Origin: Granulosicoccus sp.
GTDB lineage: Bacteria; Pseudomonadota; Gammaproteobacteria; Granulosicoccales; Granulosicoccaceae
Direction of reading: 5' to 3'
Assembly: GCA_023301795.1 (NCBI GenBank)
Contig: JALZVU010000081.1
Span: 1-44,857, forward strand
Length of the DNA stretch: 44,857 nt
Below, piece after piece: positions 17,739 to 27,495 of the stretch; the first letter of the stretch is position 1; each line of letters begins with the position of its first letter. The translations under genes and the position numbers were made by a program. The notes under the pieces are model-generated. The model was not told the origin of the DNA. It made no database searches and saw only the letters and a program-made list of their open reading frames with translations.

Positions 17739-18653
17739 CTACGCCGGAAACAGGCCGCTGGATAAATACCGATCCCCTCGATCGCAAACGATACTGACAA
17801 TAACTGCATCATGAGCATCGGGCAGTAGTCGTAAAGCTGCGGTCAGCGCCCCACCTGACGAGACTCCCGACAGAATGCCCTCTTCCTTTGCCAACCGTCT
17901 TGCCATGTTCTCAGCATCGGTCTGATTAACATCCATAATCTGATCAACTCGCTCTGGCTCATAGATCTTGGGCAGATAGGCCTGTGGCCAGCGACGAATA
18001 CCAGGAATACTGGAACCGTCCTCAGGTTGCACCCCAATGATCCGAATAGCGGGGTTTTTCTCCTTCAAATAACGTGACACACCCATGATCGTACCGGTGG
18101 TGCCCATCGAACTCACAAAGTGTGTGACTCGCCCTTGGGTGGCTTCCCAGATCTCCGGCCCAGTAGTGCGATAGTGGGCATCCCAATTATCAGGATTGGC
18201 GAACTGGTCTAGGACCAGCCCTTCACCACGCGACGCCATCGCCGCCGCTGTATCGCGGGCGTATTCCATGCCCTGCTCCTGAGTCACCAGTATCAGTTCA
18301 GCACCATAGGCCGTCATCAGTGATTTGCGCTCGGCAGTCATGTTGTCTGGCATCAACAGCTTGAGCTTATACCCTAGCGTTGCGGCCACCATGGCCAACG
18401 CGATACCCGTGTTACCACTGGTGGCTTCCAGCAGCGTGTCGCCAGGTTTGATTGTTCCACGCTCCTGAGCGCGCAGAATCATATTAGAAGCAGGCCTGTC
18501 TTTAACAGAACCCGCCGGGTTATCCCCTTCCAGCTTGCCAAAAATTTTGTTACCACGCTCACTACCGGCAATCCGCTGGATAGGCACCAGGCGCGTGTTG
18601 CCAATCTGGTTGACCATGGAAGGCAGGTTAAGTGGTTCGGCCGAGGTAGTCAT
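17739..18653 (-). CDS. cysM: Cysteine synthase B (O-acetylserine / thiosulfate)
   Basis: 304 residues from the ATG at 18653. The PLP lysine is Lys51 in NPAGSVKDRPA; TSGNTGIALA binds the substrate carboxylate and GTTGTIMGVSRYL the cofactor phosphate. The short C-terminus and the GIRRWPQAYLPKIY block fit CysM rather than CysK. It makes cysteine (or S-sulfocysteine) from O-acetylserine. A longer frame to 18821 was rejected because it overlaps miaA by over 150 bases. It starts 11 bases after the miaA stop, so the two are likely co-transcribed; in many gammaproteobacteria hfq stands at this place. Confidence 0.93.
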   Translation of the reverse strand: MTTSAEPLNLPSMVNQIGNTRLVPIQRIAGSERGNKIFGKLEGDNPAGSVKDRPASNMILRAQERGTIKPGDTLLEATSGNTGIALAMVAATLGYKLKLLMPDNMTAERKSLMTAYGAELILVTQEQGMEYARDTAAAMASRGEGLVLDQFANPDNWDAHYRTTGPEIWEATQGRVTHFVSSMGTTGTIMGVSRYLKEKNPAIRIIGVQPEDGSSIPGIRRWPQAYLPKIYEPERVDQIMDVNQTDAENMARRLAKEEGILSGVSSGGALTAALRLLPDAHDAVIVSIVCDRGDRYLSSGLFPA

Positions 18654-18664
18654 GTTGAACAGTT

Positions 18665-19684
18665 CTATGTTGAGATTAGGCTTTGTGTTGTTACGAGCGC
18701 GACTTGATCTTCGACGCACACAGTATTGCATTCGATAGTGGTCACGTTTGCCATGGAACGCAACCACGTCAGTTGCCGTTTGGCTAGCTGCCGAGTTGCT
18801 GCCACCGCCAAGGGCGTCCACTCTTGCGCACCAGCATCATTGGGCATCGAATCAGGCAATGGTTCATCCTGAGTATCCAGGTACTCCCAAACCTGACGGT
18901 ATCCAACACTTCGCATGGACGGCAGTGCCGCGTGAAGCCTGTCATCTGCACGCAGGCCGAGCACCTCACTGAGCAATCCTGCATCCACCATGGCAGCAAA
19001 GCGCTGCTCGATGCGCTGATGCAACCAGGCACGATCGCCGGGAATGAGTGCGTATTTCTCAGGTGCGGCCATAAGCTGCGATTTTGTGCGACGCTGCAGC
19101 TCGCTCAAGGCAACGCCTGTTAGCCGATACACTTCCAGCGCCCGTTGTAATCTTTGCGGATCGTTAGGATGGATTCGCTGGGCAGCAGCTGGATCGATAC
19201 CGCGTAGCTGCTCGTGCATCGAAGCCCAACCTTTCTCTGCTGCTTCCTGCACCAGCTGCGCGCGAACAATCGGGTCAGCTTCAGGCAGTTCTGCAAGCCC
19301 CTCCTCCAGAGCTTTAAAGTAAAGCATGGTGCCACCCACCAGCAATACTCGCTTGCCACGCGCGTGAATCTGGGCAATCAGCATGTTGGCATCGTTACAG
19401 AATTCTGCCGCTGAATAGCTTTCCCATGGATCACGAATGTCAATCAGATGATGGGGAATGCCCGCTTGTTCTGCCACAGTTGGTTTCGCTGTGCCAACAT
19501 TCATACCGCGATAGACAAGTGCAGAATCCACACTGATAATTTCAGCGTTTAGCGTGTCAGCAAGTGTTAACGACAAGGCGGTTTTACCGCAGGCCGTTGC
19601 ACCCATCAGAAATGTCACGGGTGTATTTTCAGGTAATGGAATCACGCGGGTAGTGTCATCGACCACGCAAAAACAACTTGTCAA
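18665..19684 (-). CDS. miaA: tRNA dimethylallyltransferase
   Basis: Up to 339 residues. The P-loop GATACGKT (28-35), DSALVYRGMNVGTAKP, HHLIDI and GGTMLYFKAL are the family's diagnostic blocks; the usual P-loop is GPTASGKT, so two positions differ. It transfers the dimethylallyl group to A37 of tRNAs reading UNN codons. The start is uncertain: the TTG at 19684 overlaps mutL by 29 bases, and GTG codons at 19666 and 19645 are alternatives without a clear ribosome-binding site. All fit translational coupling to mutL, the classic mutL-miaA order. The C-terminal tail is longer than usual. Confidence 0.94.
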   Translation of the reverse strand: MTSCFCVVDDTTRVIPLPENTPVTFLMGATACGKTALSLTLADTLNAEIISVDSALVYRGMNVGTAKPTVAEQAGIPHHLIDIRDPWESYSAAEFCNDANMLIAQIHARGKRVLLVGGTMLYFKALEEGLAELPEADPIVRAQLVQEAAEKGWASMHEQLRGIDPAAAQRIHPNDPQRLQRALEVYRLTGVALSELQRRTKSQLMAAPEKYALIPGDRAWLHQRIEQRFAAMVDAGLLSEVLGLRADDRLHAALPSMRSVGYRQVWEYLDTQDEPLPDSMPNDAGAQEWTPLAVAATRQLAKRQLTWLRSMANVTTIECNTVCVEDQVALVTTQSLIST

Positions 19685-21572
19685 GATCCTGCATACTCAA
19701 CGCTGTCCATGTGGGTCTGCCATGATTGCACTGCCCGCTATTGGGCGTTGATTCAATCTGACGCAGCAAGGCATTCATTTCAGGCACACTGAGCCCGCGG
19801 TTTGCACGCACCGAACCATGACAAGCCATCGAAGACAGTACATTGTCTACAGCGGCCCGTAGTCTTTCGCTAGACTCGACACTCATTAAATCTGACAGCA
19901 CATCACGCAACAAGGCCGCCACGTCGGTATGCCCCAGAATGGCAGGAACTTCGCGAATAACAAGCTGCTCTGGCGCAAGGCGATCCACACGCAGCCCCAC
20001 ACTGGCAAGCCAGGCCGCCTCGCTTTCACAGCGATCAGCTTCGCTCTCACTGACATCCACAGTGACTGGCACCAGCAATGCCTGAGTCTTCAGCGAACCC
20101 TGCGAATAGTCACTCTTGAGACGTTCATACGTAATGCGCTCGTGCGCAGCATGAGCGTCTACCAATATCAGACCCTCGGCATTTTCTGCTAATACATACA
20201 CCCCATGCAGATGGGCACGGGCAAAGCCCAGAGCAGGAATACCCTCACCGGTATCCGCATCGTTTTCGCTGGACTGTCCTGAGCCCTGTGAGTCAGGGTT
20301 CAGATGTTGTCGATCGGCGCCAACAGACGAGCGTGAATATGGGCTGATCGGCAGCGGTGCTCGAGGATTCGTATCAGCACCCAAACGTTGTAGCGCGTCC
20401 AGCTGCTCGCGCACTTGCAGAGGCATCGGTCGTTGCAGCGGAGCATGCGAGTTGTTATACGATGCAGGCCCACCGCCTGTCTGAGGCACCGCATTCCCCG
20501 ACGGCATCTGGTTCATTGCAGGATCTGCCAATGGTGTTCCATCTGCTGGGTGAGCGCTTGGTGAATCACCAGGCCTTATCGCAGCCAATAACTGCTTGAT
20601 AGAATGACGGATAAAGCCGTGTACTGATTGTGAATCCCGAAAGCGCACCTCCTGCTTACCAGGATGCACATTGACATCAACGGCTTGCGGGTCCATTTCC
20701 AGAAACAAGACAAACGCTGGAAAGCGTTGATGATAGATAAGATCGCTGTAAGCCTGTTTGACGGCGTGCGAGATAACCCGGTCTCTGACCATTCGGCGAT
20801 TTACATAGAAGTACTGCATATCTGCCTGTGAGCGAGAAAAAGAAGGATCCGCAATCCATCCTGACATGCCAAGACCGGCCCCCTCGATACTCACATGATG
20901 TGCAGTCTCACCAAAACCCTTGCCCAGTATTTTTGCCACCCGAATACTCTGAGCCTCAATGCTCTGTGCACTGGTGCAATCAAAAACACCCTTCCCGTTA
21001 TGAAGCAAAGAAAAAGCGGTGAGTGGATGCGCCATGGCAAGCGTTTTTACAACACTCTCACAGCGGGAAAATTCTGTTCGGGCTGTGCGCATAAACTTGC
21101 GCCTTGCAGGTACGTTATAGAACAAGCTTTGCACATCAACTGCAGTACCCACTGGGTGCGAAGCTGGCTCAACATCCAGCGAGCCAGAGCTGGTGTAATG
21201 AATACGGGCAGCGTGCTCAGAACCCTCGGTGGCCGACGTTATCGATAATCTTGAGACTGACGCAATACTGGGCAGCGCCTCCCCACGAAAACCCATGCTT
21301 GACACCTTCTGCAAATCGTCCATGGATTGGATTTTGCTGGTGGCATGACGACTCAGCGCCAGTGGTAATTGTTCTCGGTCGATGCCAAAGCCATCATCGC
21401 GCACGCGAATCCTGTCCAGACCACCTTGCTCGAGTTCCACGGTGATTTTGGTTGCGCCTGCATCCAGCGCATTCTCCACTAACTCTTTGACAATCGATGC
21501 AGGTCTTTCAACCACCTCTCCGGCCGCAATCTGGTTAATCAGATGGTCGGGGAGTTGCTGAATGAGAGCCAT
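19656..21572 (-). CDS. mutL: DNA mismatch repair protein MutL
   Basis: 638 residues. The GHKL ATPase core has LVENALDAGAT (Glu33, Asn34), VRDDGFGI and SMGFRGEALPSIASV. A Pro/Gln/Ser-rich linker (about 340-450) joins the C-terminal dimerisation domain. That domain carries DAHAAHERITYE, close to the DQHA(X)2E(X)4E endonuclease motif with Gln replaced by Ala, together with ACHGSVRAN and CNHGRPTW. This combination resembles the nicking MutL of Pseudomonas rather than E. coli MutL. It follows the amidase gene by 54 bases and precedes miaA. Confidence 0.96.
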   Translation of the reverse strand: MALIQQLPDHLINQIAAGEVVERPASIVKELVENALDAGATKITVELEQGGLDRIRVRDDGFGIDREQLPLALSRHATSKIQSMDDLQKVSSMGFRGEALPSIASVSRLSITSATEGSEHAARIHYTSSGSLDVEPASHPVGTAVDVQSLFYNVPARRKFMRTARTEFSRCESVVKTLAMAHPLTAFSLLHNGKGVFDCTSAQSIEAQSIRVAKILGKGFGETAHHVSIEGAGLGMSGWIADPSFSRSQADMQYFYVNRRMVRDRVISHAVKQAYSDLIYHQRFPAFVLFLEMDPQAVDVNVHPGKQEVRFRDSQSVHGFIRHSIKQLLAAIRPGDSPSAHPADGTPLADPAMNQMPSGNAVPQTGGGPASYNNSHAPLQRPMPLQVREQLDALQRLGADTNPRAPLPISPYSRSSVGADRQHLNPDSQGSGQSSENDADTGEGIPALGFARAHLHGVYVLAENAEGLILVDAHAAHERITYERLKSDYSQGSLKTQALLVPVTVDVSESEADRCESEAAWLASVGLRVDRLAPEQLVIREVPAILGHTDVAALLRDVLSDLMSVESSERLRAAVDNVLSSMACHGSVRANRGLSVPEMNALLRQIESTPNSGQCNHGRPTWTALSMQDLDKLFLRGR

Positions 21573-21626
21573 GGGAGCAGTTTGTCAGTGAGTGGATCGG
21601 TAAGCCGTTTAGTTATTTATGCATAG

Positions 21627-22907
21627 TTATTTACGCAACGATGCCAAGTATGTGCCTTCAGGCGCACGCTTGATCAAGTAATTGTACAGCCCCTGACCGA
21701 TAGCAACGGCAAGCTGCTCCTGATATTCCGAGTTGATCAGCTTTTTTTCTTCCTCGCGATTTGACAAAAATGCCGTTTCTACCAGAATCGACGGAATATC
21801 CGGGGATTTGAGTACCGCAAAAGCCTTCTGTTCCACGCTGGTCTTGTGAACTGGGCCAATGCGTGTGAGCTCTTCAAGCACGGAACTACCCACCTCCATA
21901 CTGCGCTCCATGGTGTCTCCTTGCGTCAAGCTGATCAGAGTCTGCGCCAAGCCATCATGCAGACCGTGCAATGACACATCACCGTGAAGCGAGACCGACT
22001 CGTCCTTGTTTTTGGCAAGCCAGGCTGCAGCTTCCGAACTGGCACCGTCCATGGATAGCGCATAAACAGAACCTCCTCTGGCGGCTGCATGAGTAGCGGC
22101 ATCAGCGTGAATAGAGACAAACATGTCGGCATTCGCCTTACGCGCCAGCTCCATCCGCTCACGCAAGGCGATGAAGACATCATCGCTGCGAATCAAGACA
22201 GGTTTGACGCCTTTTACCGCCATCAATTGGTTGTGCAGCCGAATAGCAACAGCCAGCACCACATCTTTTTCGTAGGTATTACCAGGACCGATAGCGCCGG
22301 GGTCCTTGCCGCCGTGCCCTGCATCAATAGCGATGACGACATCACGCGGCTCTGAGTTTTGCGGACCCAGGCGGGAGTTGTCTTGGTCTGGAGCTTGCCC
22401 CAGCTCTTGAGTTTGCCTTTCCGGCTGCTCTTGAGTGCGCGATATCAATCGCCCTCGATTGTCGAAAGTGCCGTTACCAGCCACGCCAGTATCAATAATT
22501 AAACGCTGTCCGCCTTGGCGCGAGACCATGCGAGAGGTAGGGGATACAGGCCCGCGCAAGTCCAGCACAACCCGGAGATAGTCTGTCCCATGCTGAGCAT
22601 AACGGACTGCCTTGACGATCCCCTCCTGAAAGGTTTGCGTTGGCAGCTGCGTGGCCAATGTGGCCTTTGGCAAATCAACAACTAGCCGATGCGGTTTCAC
22701 CAGCGTGAACATCTCAGAGCGAGCTTCCACATTATCCAGATCAAAATGCAGCATCACATTATCCTGCTGAACGATCGTGAATCCGTAAAGCTTGGGCGCA
22801 GCCTGGCTCACCGCCGCTGCCTGTGAGGCCAGTCCCATCAATAGCCCCATTAATAACCATTGAGTGATCGATGACAGCTGACGTAGCATTATGGCCAGCG
22901 GATCCAT
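21627..22907 (-). CDS. amiB: N-acetylmuramoyl-L-alanine amidase (AmiB/AmiC type) with AMIN domain
   Basis: About 426 residues. A signal sequence (QWLLMGLLMGLASQAAA) is followed by an AMIN domain (roughly 45-135) that targets the division septum. A Pro/Gln/Arg linker leads to the Amidase_3 domain: DAGHGGKDPGAIG (zinc His), YEKDVVL (Glu), FVSIHADAA (His) and VETAFLSNREEE (catalytic Glu). It cleaves the stem peptide from MurNAc during daughter-cell separation. There is no LysM domain, unlike some AmiB proteins. The start could be ATG 22907, ATG 22889 or GTG 22943; none has a good ribosome-binding site. The amidase-mutL-miaA order is conserved in gammaproteobacteria. Confidence 0.92.
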   Translation of the reverse strand: MDPLAIMLRQLSSITQWLLMGLLMGLASQAAAVSQAAPKLYGFTIVQQDNVMLHFDLDNVEARSEMFTLVKPHRLVVDLPKATLATQLPTQTFQEGIVKAVRYAQHGTDYLRVVLDLRGPVSPTSRMVSRQGGQRLIIDTGVAGNGTFDNRGRLISRTQEQPERQTQELGQAPDQDNSRLGPQNSEPRDVVIAIDAGHGGKDPGAIGPGNTYEKDVVLAVAIRLHNQLMAVKGVKPVLIRSDDVFIALRERMELARKANADMFVSIHADAATHAAARGGSVYALSMDGASSEAAAWLAKNKDESVSLHGDVSLHGLHDGLAQTLISLTQGDTMERSMEVGSSVLEELTRIGPVHKTSVEQKAFAVLKSPDIPSILVETAFLSNREEEKKLINSEYQEQLAVAIGQGLYNYLIKRAPEGTYLASLRK

Positions 22908-23085
22908 GCACGGCTGGTGTACACCCCTATCGCAAAATCTCACGTGTTATCTCATCTTTTAATAATCGACACGACCAAAAACTGCACACACATCAAAAAC
23001 GCAGATAGCTCCATCTATGGACACTAGTACGCAAAACGTTGATCAACAGGCGTTGTTGATAGTGCAAAAAACTCACTGAGCTCAT

Positions 23086-23108
23086 CACGATTTATCAAAA
23101 AAATCGTG
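23086..23108 (-). terminator. Hairpin with A/T loop downstream of the large lipoprotein gene
   Basis: CACGATTT and AAATCGTG form a perfect 8 bp stem around ATCAAAA, 90 bases past the lipoprotein stop and before the amidase gene. A second stem (ATCAACA/TGTTGAT, 23042-23060) lies next to it. The T-run on the minus strand lies in the loop rather than after the stem, so termination is uncertain. Confidence 0.45.
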
Positions 23109-23197
23109 TCAGCTGCGCCTCAGTAAAGCATAGTCGAGGAGTGTGAAAAGACAATTAAATCAGAGATTTTGTAACCTACTGCCGCTGTATCAGCCCT

Positions 23198-25579
23198 CTA
23201 TGGCGCGAGAAACAACAACACAGGACTGCCAAATTTTTGCTCTATATTGGCCCTTAGCAGCATCGCACCTGCGTTGTTCAGACGTACACCTTCAGTACCG
23301 GGACGGGCAATTTTCCCAGCCACCGATAGTGAGGCAATCGGCTTGTTTTCGCCAGCCACAACAACCTCGTCGCCTGAGCGGATAAGCTCGCGTAACACGC
23401 CTTGCGAATCGACATGCCAGATAGAATTGTACGGTCTGAACAACGGTGCAACTGTCGTTGCACTGCCAGGTACCGCGTTCTCCAATAACTCATTCTGCTC
23501 CGCTATGGCCGCATCAGATGGCTCCACTTCACCGTAAACGATGAAGCTTCCCGTATTGTCCAGATAAGGCGTACCCAACGCCCCGAGCACAGCGCCCACC
23601 GATTGGGTTGGCAACACAGAATTTTCAGTAAAGGCGTACGTCAGAGCCGAAGCCCCTGGCACCTCAATGGATGCATGTGGCTGACCGGAGTGACCCGTAC
23701 CGGTTAGAAACACCGGCTGCTCAGCATCTTCCAGTAGTACTTTCAATACAACCTGATTGCGCGAATTGACGTCCAGAGACAAACTGCGCGGTTCGCCTGA
23801 CAGGATGCTGACAGAAAGCCCAATCTGGACCTCCTCTCCCTCCAGGGCGATAAGTCGGGCAGCGCCTTGCGCTGGCATGATCCAGAACGACCATAGACCG
23901 TCCTCCACATCGCTTTCATCGACATCTGGCATGGCATCCAGTGTAGTCACAGGCGTTGCGGGCGTAGCGGTTGTGTCTGGCTCTGTGGTATCCGCCGATG
24001 AATCAGCTGTTTCATCAATTGCCGCATCGACAGGCGTTTCAGTGCCATCTTCGATGGCTGCATCAGCCGTTGTAAGTTCTGTATCGTCAACGGTTTCAAC
24101 AGGCGTTTCAGCAGGCGTTTCAACAGGCGGTTCATCAACCGTTTCAGCAGGGGTCTGGGCAGCTATCCGAGCGGCAAATTGTTCACTTGTCAGCAGATTG
24201 GCAAATACCACCACGGAACCATCTGCCGTAACATCGGCCAAGGACACATCGTTGAAAACATGCGTAGACGAACCTGGTACGGCGTCGCCATTTTTCACAA
24301 TTTCGCGTATGCCACCGCCCTCATACCGCAACACAGCACGCCCTTTGTCGCAACCACCATCACCACCCACTTGCGCCTGAAAAACCAGACTCTTGCTGCC
24401 AGTAATGGCCAGTCGTAAATTGTCGTCGTTGTTATCCGGGGCATAAATTCGGCAGCCGTTACCAAGCTGAGGAGTGCTCTGCGCGCTGCCAATCCAACTG
24501 TGCGCCACCGGCCTGGTCGAGGCCCCCTGCAGATACCACAGTGTGTACTGTGCGGTAACTTCTTCGTCGTATTCAATCTCGACCTCCTCGCCTTCGGGCA
24601 CCACAACGCCAGGAGCAGGCTCAATGGGCGTTTTGGTGACAATCTTCTCGATACTGACAACCGCATGGGTATCTACGTCGTGGTCAACGACCTCGATGGA
24701 GTTGATGGCCACTGGCCCGTTCAGACCTGGTAATGAGGTGCCTGAGCGCATAAGCACTGCATGCTGAGCACCACGGCTGCTCATGTAAGCCTGAGTTCGA
24801 GTGTCCAAGCCCTGAACTTCAACCAGCTGTGCCAGCGAACCATCATCGCCCAACCCCAACTTTAAGGTCTTGACGTACGTATGATCGATCTCCATTCCAG
24901 GCATGGGCGCACCCGTTTGAAATATCTGCTCAGGATTGCTGACATCTCCCATCCAGACGCCGAATAAATCCTCACTTGCTTGGCTGAAACGCCCGGTGAA
25001 CGCAACCTGATTGCCATCGTTAAGGTAGTACTCATCAATCTCTTGCATCACATCACGAGGGGATTGAATAATGGGAGCGCCGGCTGCGGCCAACGCATAC
25101 GAGCGCCTGCCATCGATGGTGTAAGTGGCAGCTGCTTCATCCCCAAACGGTTGGTAAACAGACCCCGAGCCCCCGAACTCTCCCTGCGCTAACGGCGGCT
25201 GGACACTGGGAATAACGCCCAGCTCGCCATCGGGTGATAACTCAGGCAATCCACCGGGTAGTATGGGATTTCCAGCAGCATCCAGAGAACCTTCTGCGGG
25301 CACCAGTAGCTCACCAGTGACTGGATCGAAATTACCTTGCGACAATGTGGGATCATCAATGAGGCCTGGCTCTAGGCCTTGGCCTAAGTCGCCGCCCTGA
25401 TCACTGCTCTGCTCACCATCGATGCCCACATCACTACCAGCCTGCGCATCGCTGCTTGCGTCGTCGGAGTAAACCACCGTGCTATAGGTACGTTTATCAC
25501 AGCCAGATAAAGTCAATAGTAAACACAGACCCATCAGGATAACTTGCGTCAATGAACGGGTAATAAGTCGAATCCGCAT
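23198..25579 (-). CDS. Large lipoprotein with NxxGxxAF-like tandem repeats
   Basis: 793 residues. The signal peptide ends in a lipobox LSGC (Cys27). An acidic Gly/Asp/Ser-rich spacer (about 30-130) follows, then repeated beta units of the type 'GDAVPG..HVFNDVSLADVTADGSVVVFAN' and 'GVRLNNAGAMLLRANI'. These resemble the 'choice-of-anchor' NxxGxxAF repeat found in surface proteins, likely a beta-propeller. A Pro/Glu/Thr/Asp-rich insert (about 475-550) interrupts the repeats and contains the PVET/PAET tandem repeat. AAGG before the ATG supports the start. The function is unknown; an outer-membrane or surface location is inferred. Confidence 0.75.
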   Translation of the reverse strand: MRIRLITRSLTQVILMGLCLLLTLSGCDKRTYSTVVYSDDASSDAQAGSDVGIDGEQSSDQGGDLGQGLEPGLIDDPTLSQGNFDPVTGELLVPAEGSLDAAGNPILPGGLPELSPDGELGVIPSVQPPLAQGEFGGSGSVYQPFGDEAAATYTIDGRRSYALAAAGAPIIQSPRDVMQEIDEYYLNDGNQVAFTGRFSQASEDLFGVWMGDVSNPEQIFQTGAPMPGMEIDHTYVKTLKLGLGDDGSLAQLVEVQGLDTRTQAYMSSRGAQHAVLMRSGTSLPGLNGPVAINSIEVVDHDVDTHAVVSIEKIVTKTPIEPAPGVVVPEGEEVEIEYDEEVTAQYTLWYLQGASTRPVAHSWIGSAQSTPQLGNGCRIYAPDNNDDNLRLAITGSKSLVFQAQVGGDGGCDKGRAVLRYEGGGIREIVKNGDAVPGSSTHVFNDVSLADVTADGSVVVFANLLTSEQFAARIAAQTPAETVDEPPVETPAETPVETVDDTELTTADAAIEDGTETPVDAAIDETADSSADTTEPDTTATPATPVTTLDAMPDVDESDVEDGLWSFWIMPAQGAARLIALEGEEVQIGLSVSILSGEPRSLSLDVNSRNQVVLKVLLEDAEQPVFLTGTGHSGQPHASIEVPGASALTYAFTENSVLPTQSVGAVLGALGTPYLDNTGSFIVYGEVEPSDAAIAEQNELLENAVPGSATTVAPLFRPYNSIWHVDSQGVLRELIRSGDEVVVAGENKPIASLSVAGKIARPGTEGVRLNNAGAMLLRANIEQKFGSPVLLFLAP
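24093..24152. repeat. Five 12-base tandem repeats inside the lipoprotein gene
   Basis: Units GTTTCAACAGGC, GTTTCAGCAGGC, GTTTCAACAGGC, GGTTCATCAACC and GTTTCAGCAGGG follow one another without spacer. On the coding strand they give Pro-Val/Ala-Glu-Thr units, so the array can grow or shrink in frame and change linker length. Confidence 0.85.
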
Positions 25580-25809
25580 ATTCTGCCTTTTTGCAACGCA
25601 TTATTAATTAAGCACCTGAGTGCGATTTCCATGCCGCGCTACATACCGTCAAGATTCTTACATCTCATGAGTAACGTGGTGCGGCGCAAAATTTCAATGA
25701 CTCGTGCGCGGCATAAGGGTATCTCAGGGTTACTAAAGGATTTGTCTGCCAGCGCATAGGCTGTTACCTTCAGGATCTCCATGAGGAAATCTAAAGGGAA
25801 GCAAGACTT

Positions 25810-27399
25810 ATGAGCGACTACATTTTCCACAGCCCTTTGGCACCTGTGGATATTCCGGAAGTGCACATCACCGAATTCGTTTTGCGTAAAAGCGTCGAGC
25901 ATCCTGATCAGCCAGCCATCATTGATGGATCCACAGGAGCCACCCTTTCATTCGCCGAACTTGCTAGTCAGATAAGAAGCACCGCTGGCGGATTACGATC
26001 CAAAGGCTTCGCTGCAGGAGACGTGCTGGCTTTAATGGCACCCAACAGTCCTGACTACGTTGTTGTGTTTCACGCCGCAGCACTGTGCGGCGGCACGATC
26101 ACCACAGTGAATCCGACCTACGGCATCGCTGAAGTACGTCAACAGCTGGTTGATTCGCATGCTCGTTGGCTTGTCTCAGATCTGGCCTGTATTAGTGTTG
26201 CAAAGCAGGCCATGCGCAGCACCAAAGTTGAAACCCTTTATTGCATTCAAGACGATGAACATGAAATGGGAATTAGCGCTTTACGCGCCAATGAAATCGA
26301 TCAAATCCATGTTGATCTGCATAACCATCCTGTAGTGCTGCCCTACTCCTCCGGTACAACAGGACTTCCCAAAGGCGTCATGCTCAGCCACTACAACATG
26401 GTTTCAAATCTGGTTCAGATGAACTCGGTGATTGGCTATGAAGAACACGAAGTTGGATTAGCAGTACTGCCGTTTTTTCATATTTTCGGTATGCAGGTTC
26501 CTATGGGAAGCCTATTGGCGGACGGACACACCATTGTCACCATGGCGCGTTTTGATATGGCAGAGGCGCTAAGCTTGATTGAACGCTATGAAATTACACA
26601 ATTTTATGTTGTCCCCCCAATTGTATTAGGCATGGCCAAGTCACCATTACTGGATAACTATAACGTTACAAGCTTAAGGAAAATGTTCTGTGGCGCCGCA
26701 CCACTTGGCGCGGAACTTTCTGATGAAGCACAGAAACGCATAGGCTGTGCTGTCGTTCAAGGCTACGGTATGACAGAACTCAGCCCTGTTAGTCACCTGA
26801 CCCCCGGTTTCGATTCAAAACCCGGTTCAAGCGGTGTCACAGTGCCTAACACTCAGTCACGCATAGTCGATGAAAACGGTAATGACTTGCCACTTGATAC
26901 CGAAGGTGAGCTGTGGGTAAAAGGCCCTCAGGTGATGATGGGCTACCTCAACAATAGCCGTGCCACAGCAGAAACACTGGATGATGACGGTTGGCTGCGC
27001 ACCGGCGATCTTGCGGTGATCGACGAAGACGGCTACATGACGATCGTTGATCGCGTAAAGGAGCTGATCAAATACAAAGGGTTTCAGGTTGCACCTGCCG
27101 AACTGGAGGCTTTAATAATTACCCACCCGAACGTGGCAGATGTTGCCGTCATCGGCATCGACGATGACGAGGCAGGAGAGATACCAAAAGCGTTCGTCGT
27201 GCTCAACGGTGAAGACGATGATAAAAGCAAGGAATCACTGGACAACATTGCTAACGATATCAAGGCGCTTGTCAGTGACAACCTAGCGCACTACAAGGCC
27301 GTAAGAATTATCGAATGGATAGACGTCATCCCTAAATCTGCCAGCGGGAAAATCCTGCGCCGAACCCTGCGCGATCTGCAGGCAAAAGAGCCTGCCTAA
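25810..27399 (+). CDS. AMP-binding acyl-CoA ligase (4-coumarate-CoA-ligase-like)
   Basis: 529 residues. Adenylate-forming motifs run in order: YSSGTTGLPKGVMLSH (P-loop), GYGMTELSP (A5), TGDLAVIDEDGYM (A7), DRVKELIKYKGFQVAP (A8) and the catalytic Lys514 in PKSASGKILRR (A10). The overall pattern is closest to plant-type 4-coumarate-CoA ligase and medium-chain acyl-CoA synthetases. It activates a carboxylic acid to its CoA ester with ATP in the cytoplasm. AAGGGA upstream of the ATG is a good ribosome-binding site. It stands alone, divergent from the lipoprotein, so the substrate cannot be guessed from context. Confidence 0.92.
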   Translation: MSDYIFHSPLAPVDIPEVHITEFVLRKSVEHPDQPAIIDGSTGATLSFAELASQIRSTAGGLRSKGFAAGDVLALMAPNSPDYVVVFHAAALCGGTITTVNPTYGIAEVRQQLVDSHARWLVSDLACISVAKQAMRSTKVETLYCIQDDEHEMGISALRANEIDQIHVDLHNHPVVLPYSSGTTGLPKGVMLSHYNMVSNLVQMNSVIGYEEHEVGLAVLPFFHIFGMQVPMGSLLADGHTIVTMARFDMAEALSLIERYEITQFYVVPPIVLGMAKSPLLDNYNVTSLRKMFCGAAPLGAELSDEAQKRIGCAVVQGYGMTELSPVSHLTPGFDSKPGSSGVTVPNTQSRIVDENGNDLPLDTEGELWVKGPQVMMGYLNNSRATAETLDDDGWLRTGDLAVIDEDGYMTIVDRVKELIKYKGFQVAPAELEALIITHPNVADVAVIGIDDDEAGEIPKAFVVLNGEDDDKSKESLDNIANDIKALVSDNLAHYKAVRIIEWIDVIPKSASGKILRRTLRDLQAKEPA

Positions 27400-27495
27400 T
27401 ACAGGCTCAACCGAGCTTTAATAATAAGAAGACTAACGCTAGTAGGTAGAGCCAGTCAAAGGCAATGAATCACATTCGATGGATCAAGGATGATC

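Noticed and set aside
18653-18821. Extended N-terminus of cysM
   Set aside because: It would overlap miaA by over 150 bases; the conserved protein begins at MTTSAEP.
23742-24380. 207-codon Ser/Val/Thr-rich plus-strand frame inside the lipoprotein gene
   Set aside because: Antisense shadow of the Pro/Glu/Thr linker; no ribosome-binding site.
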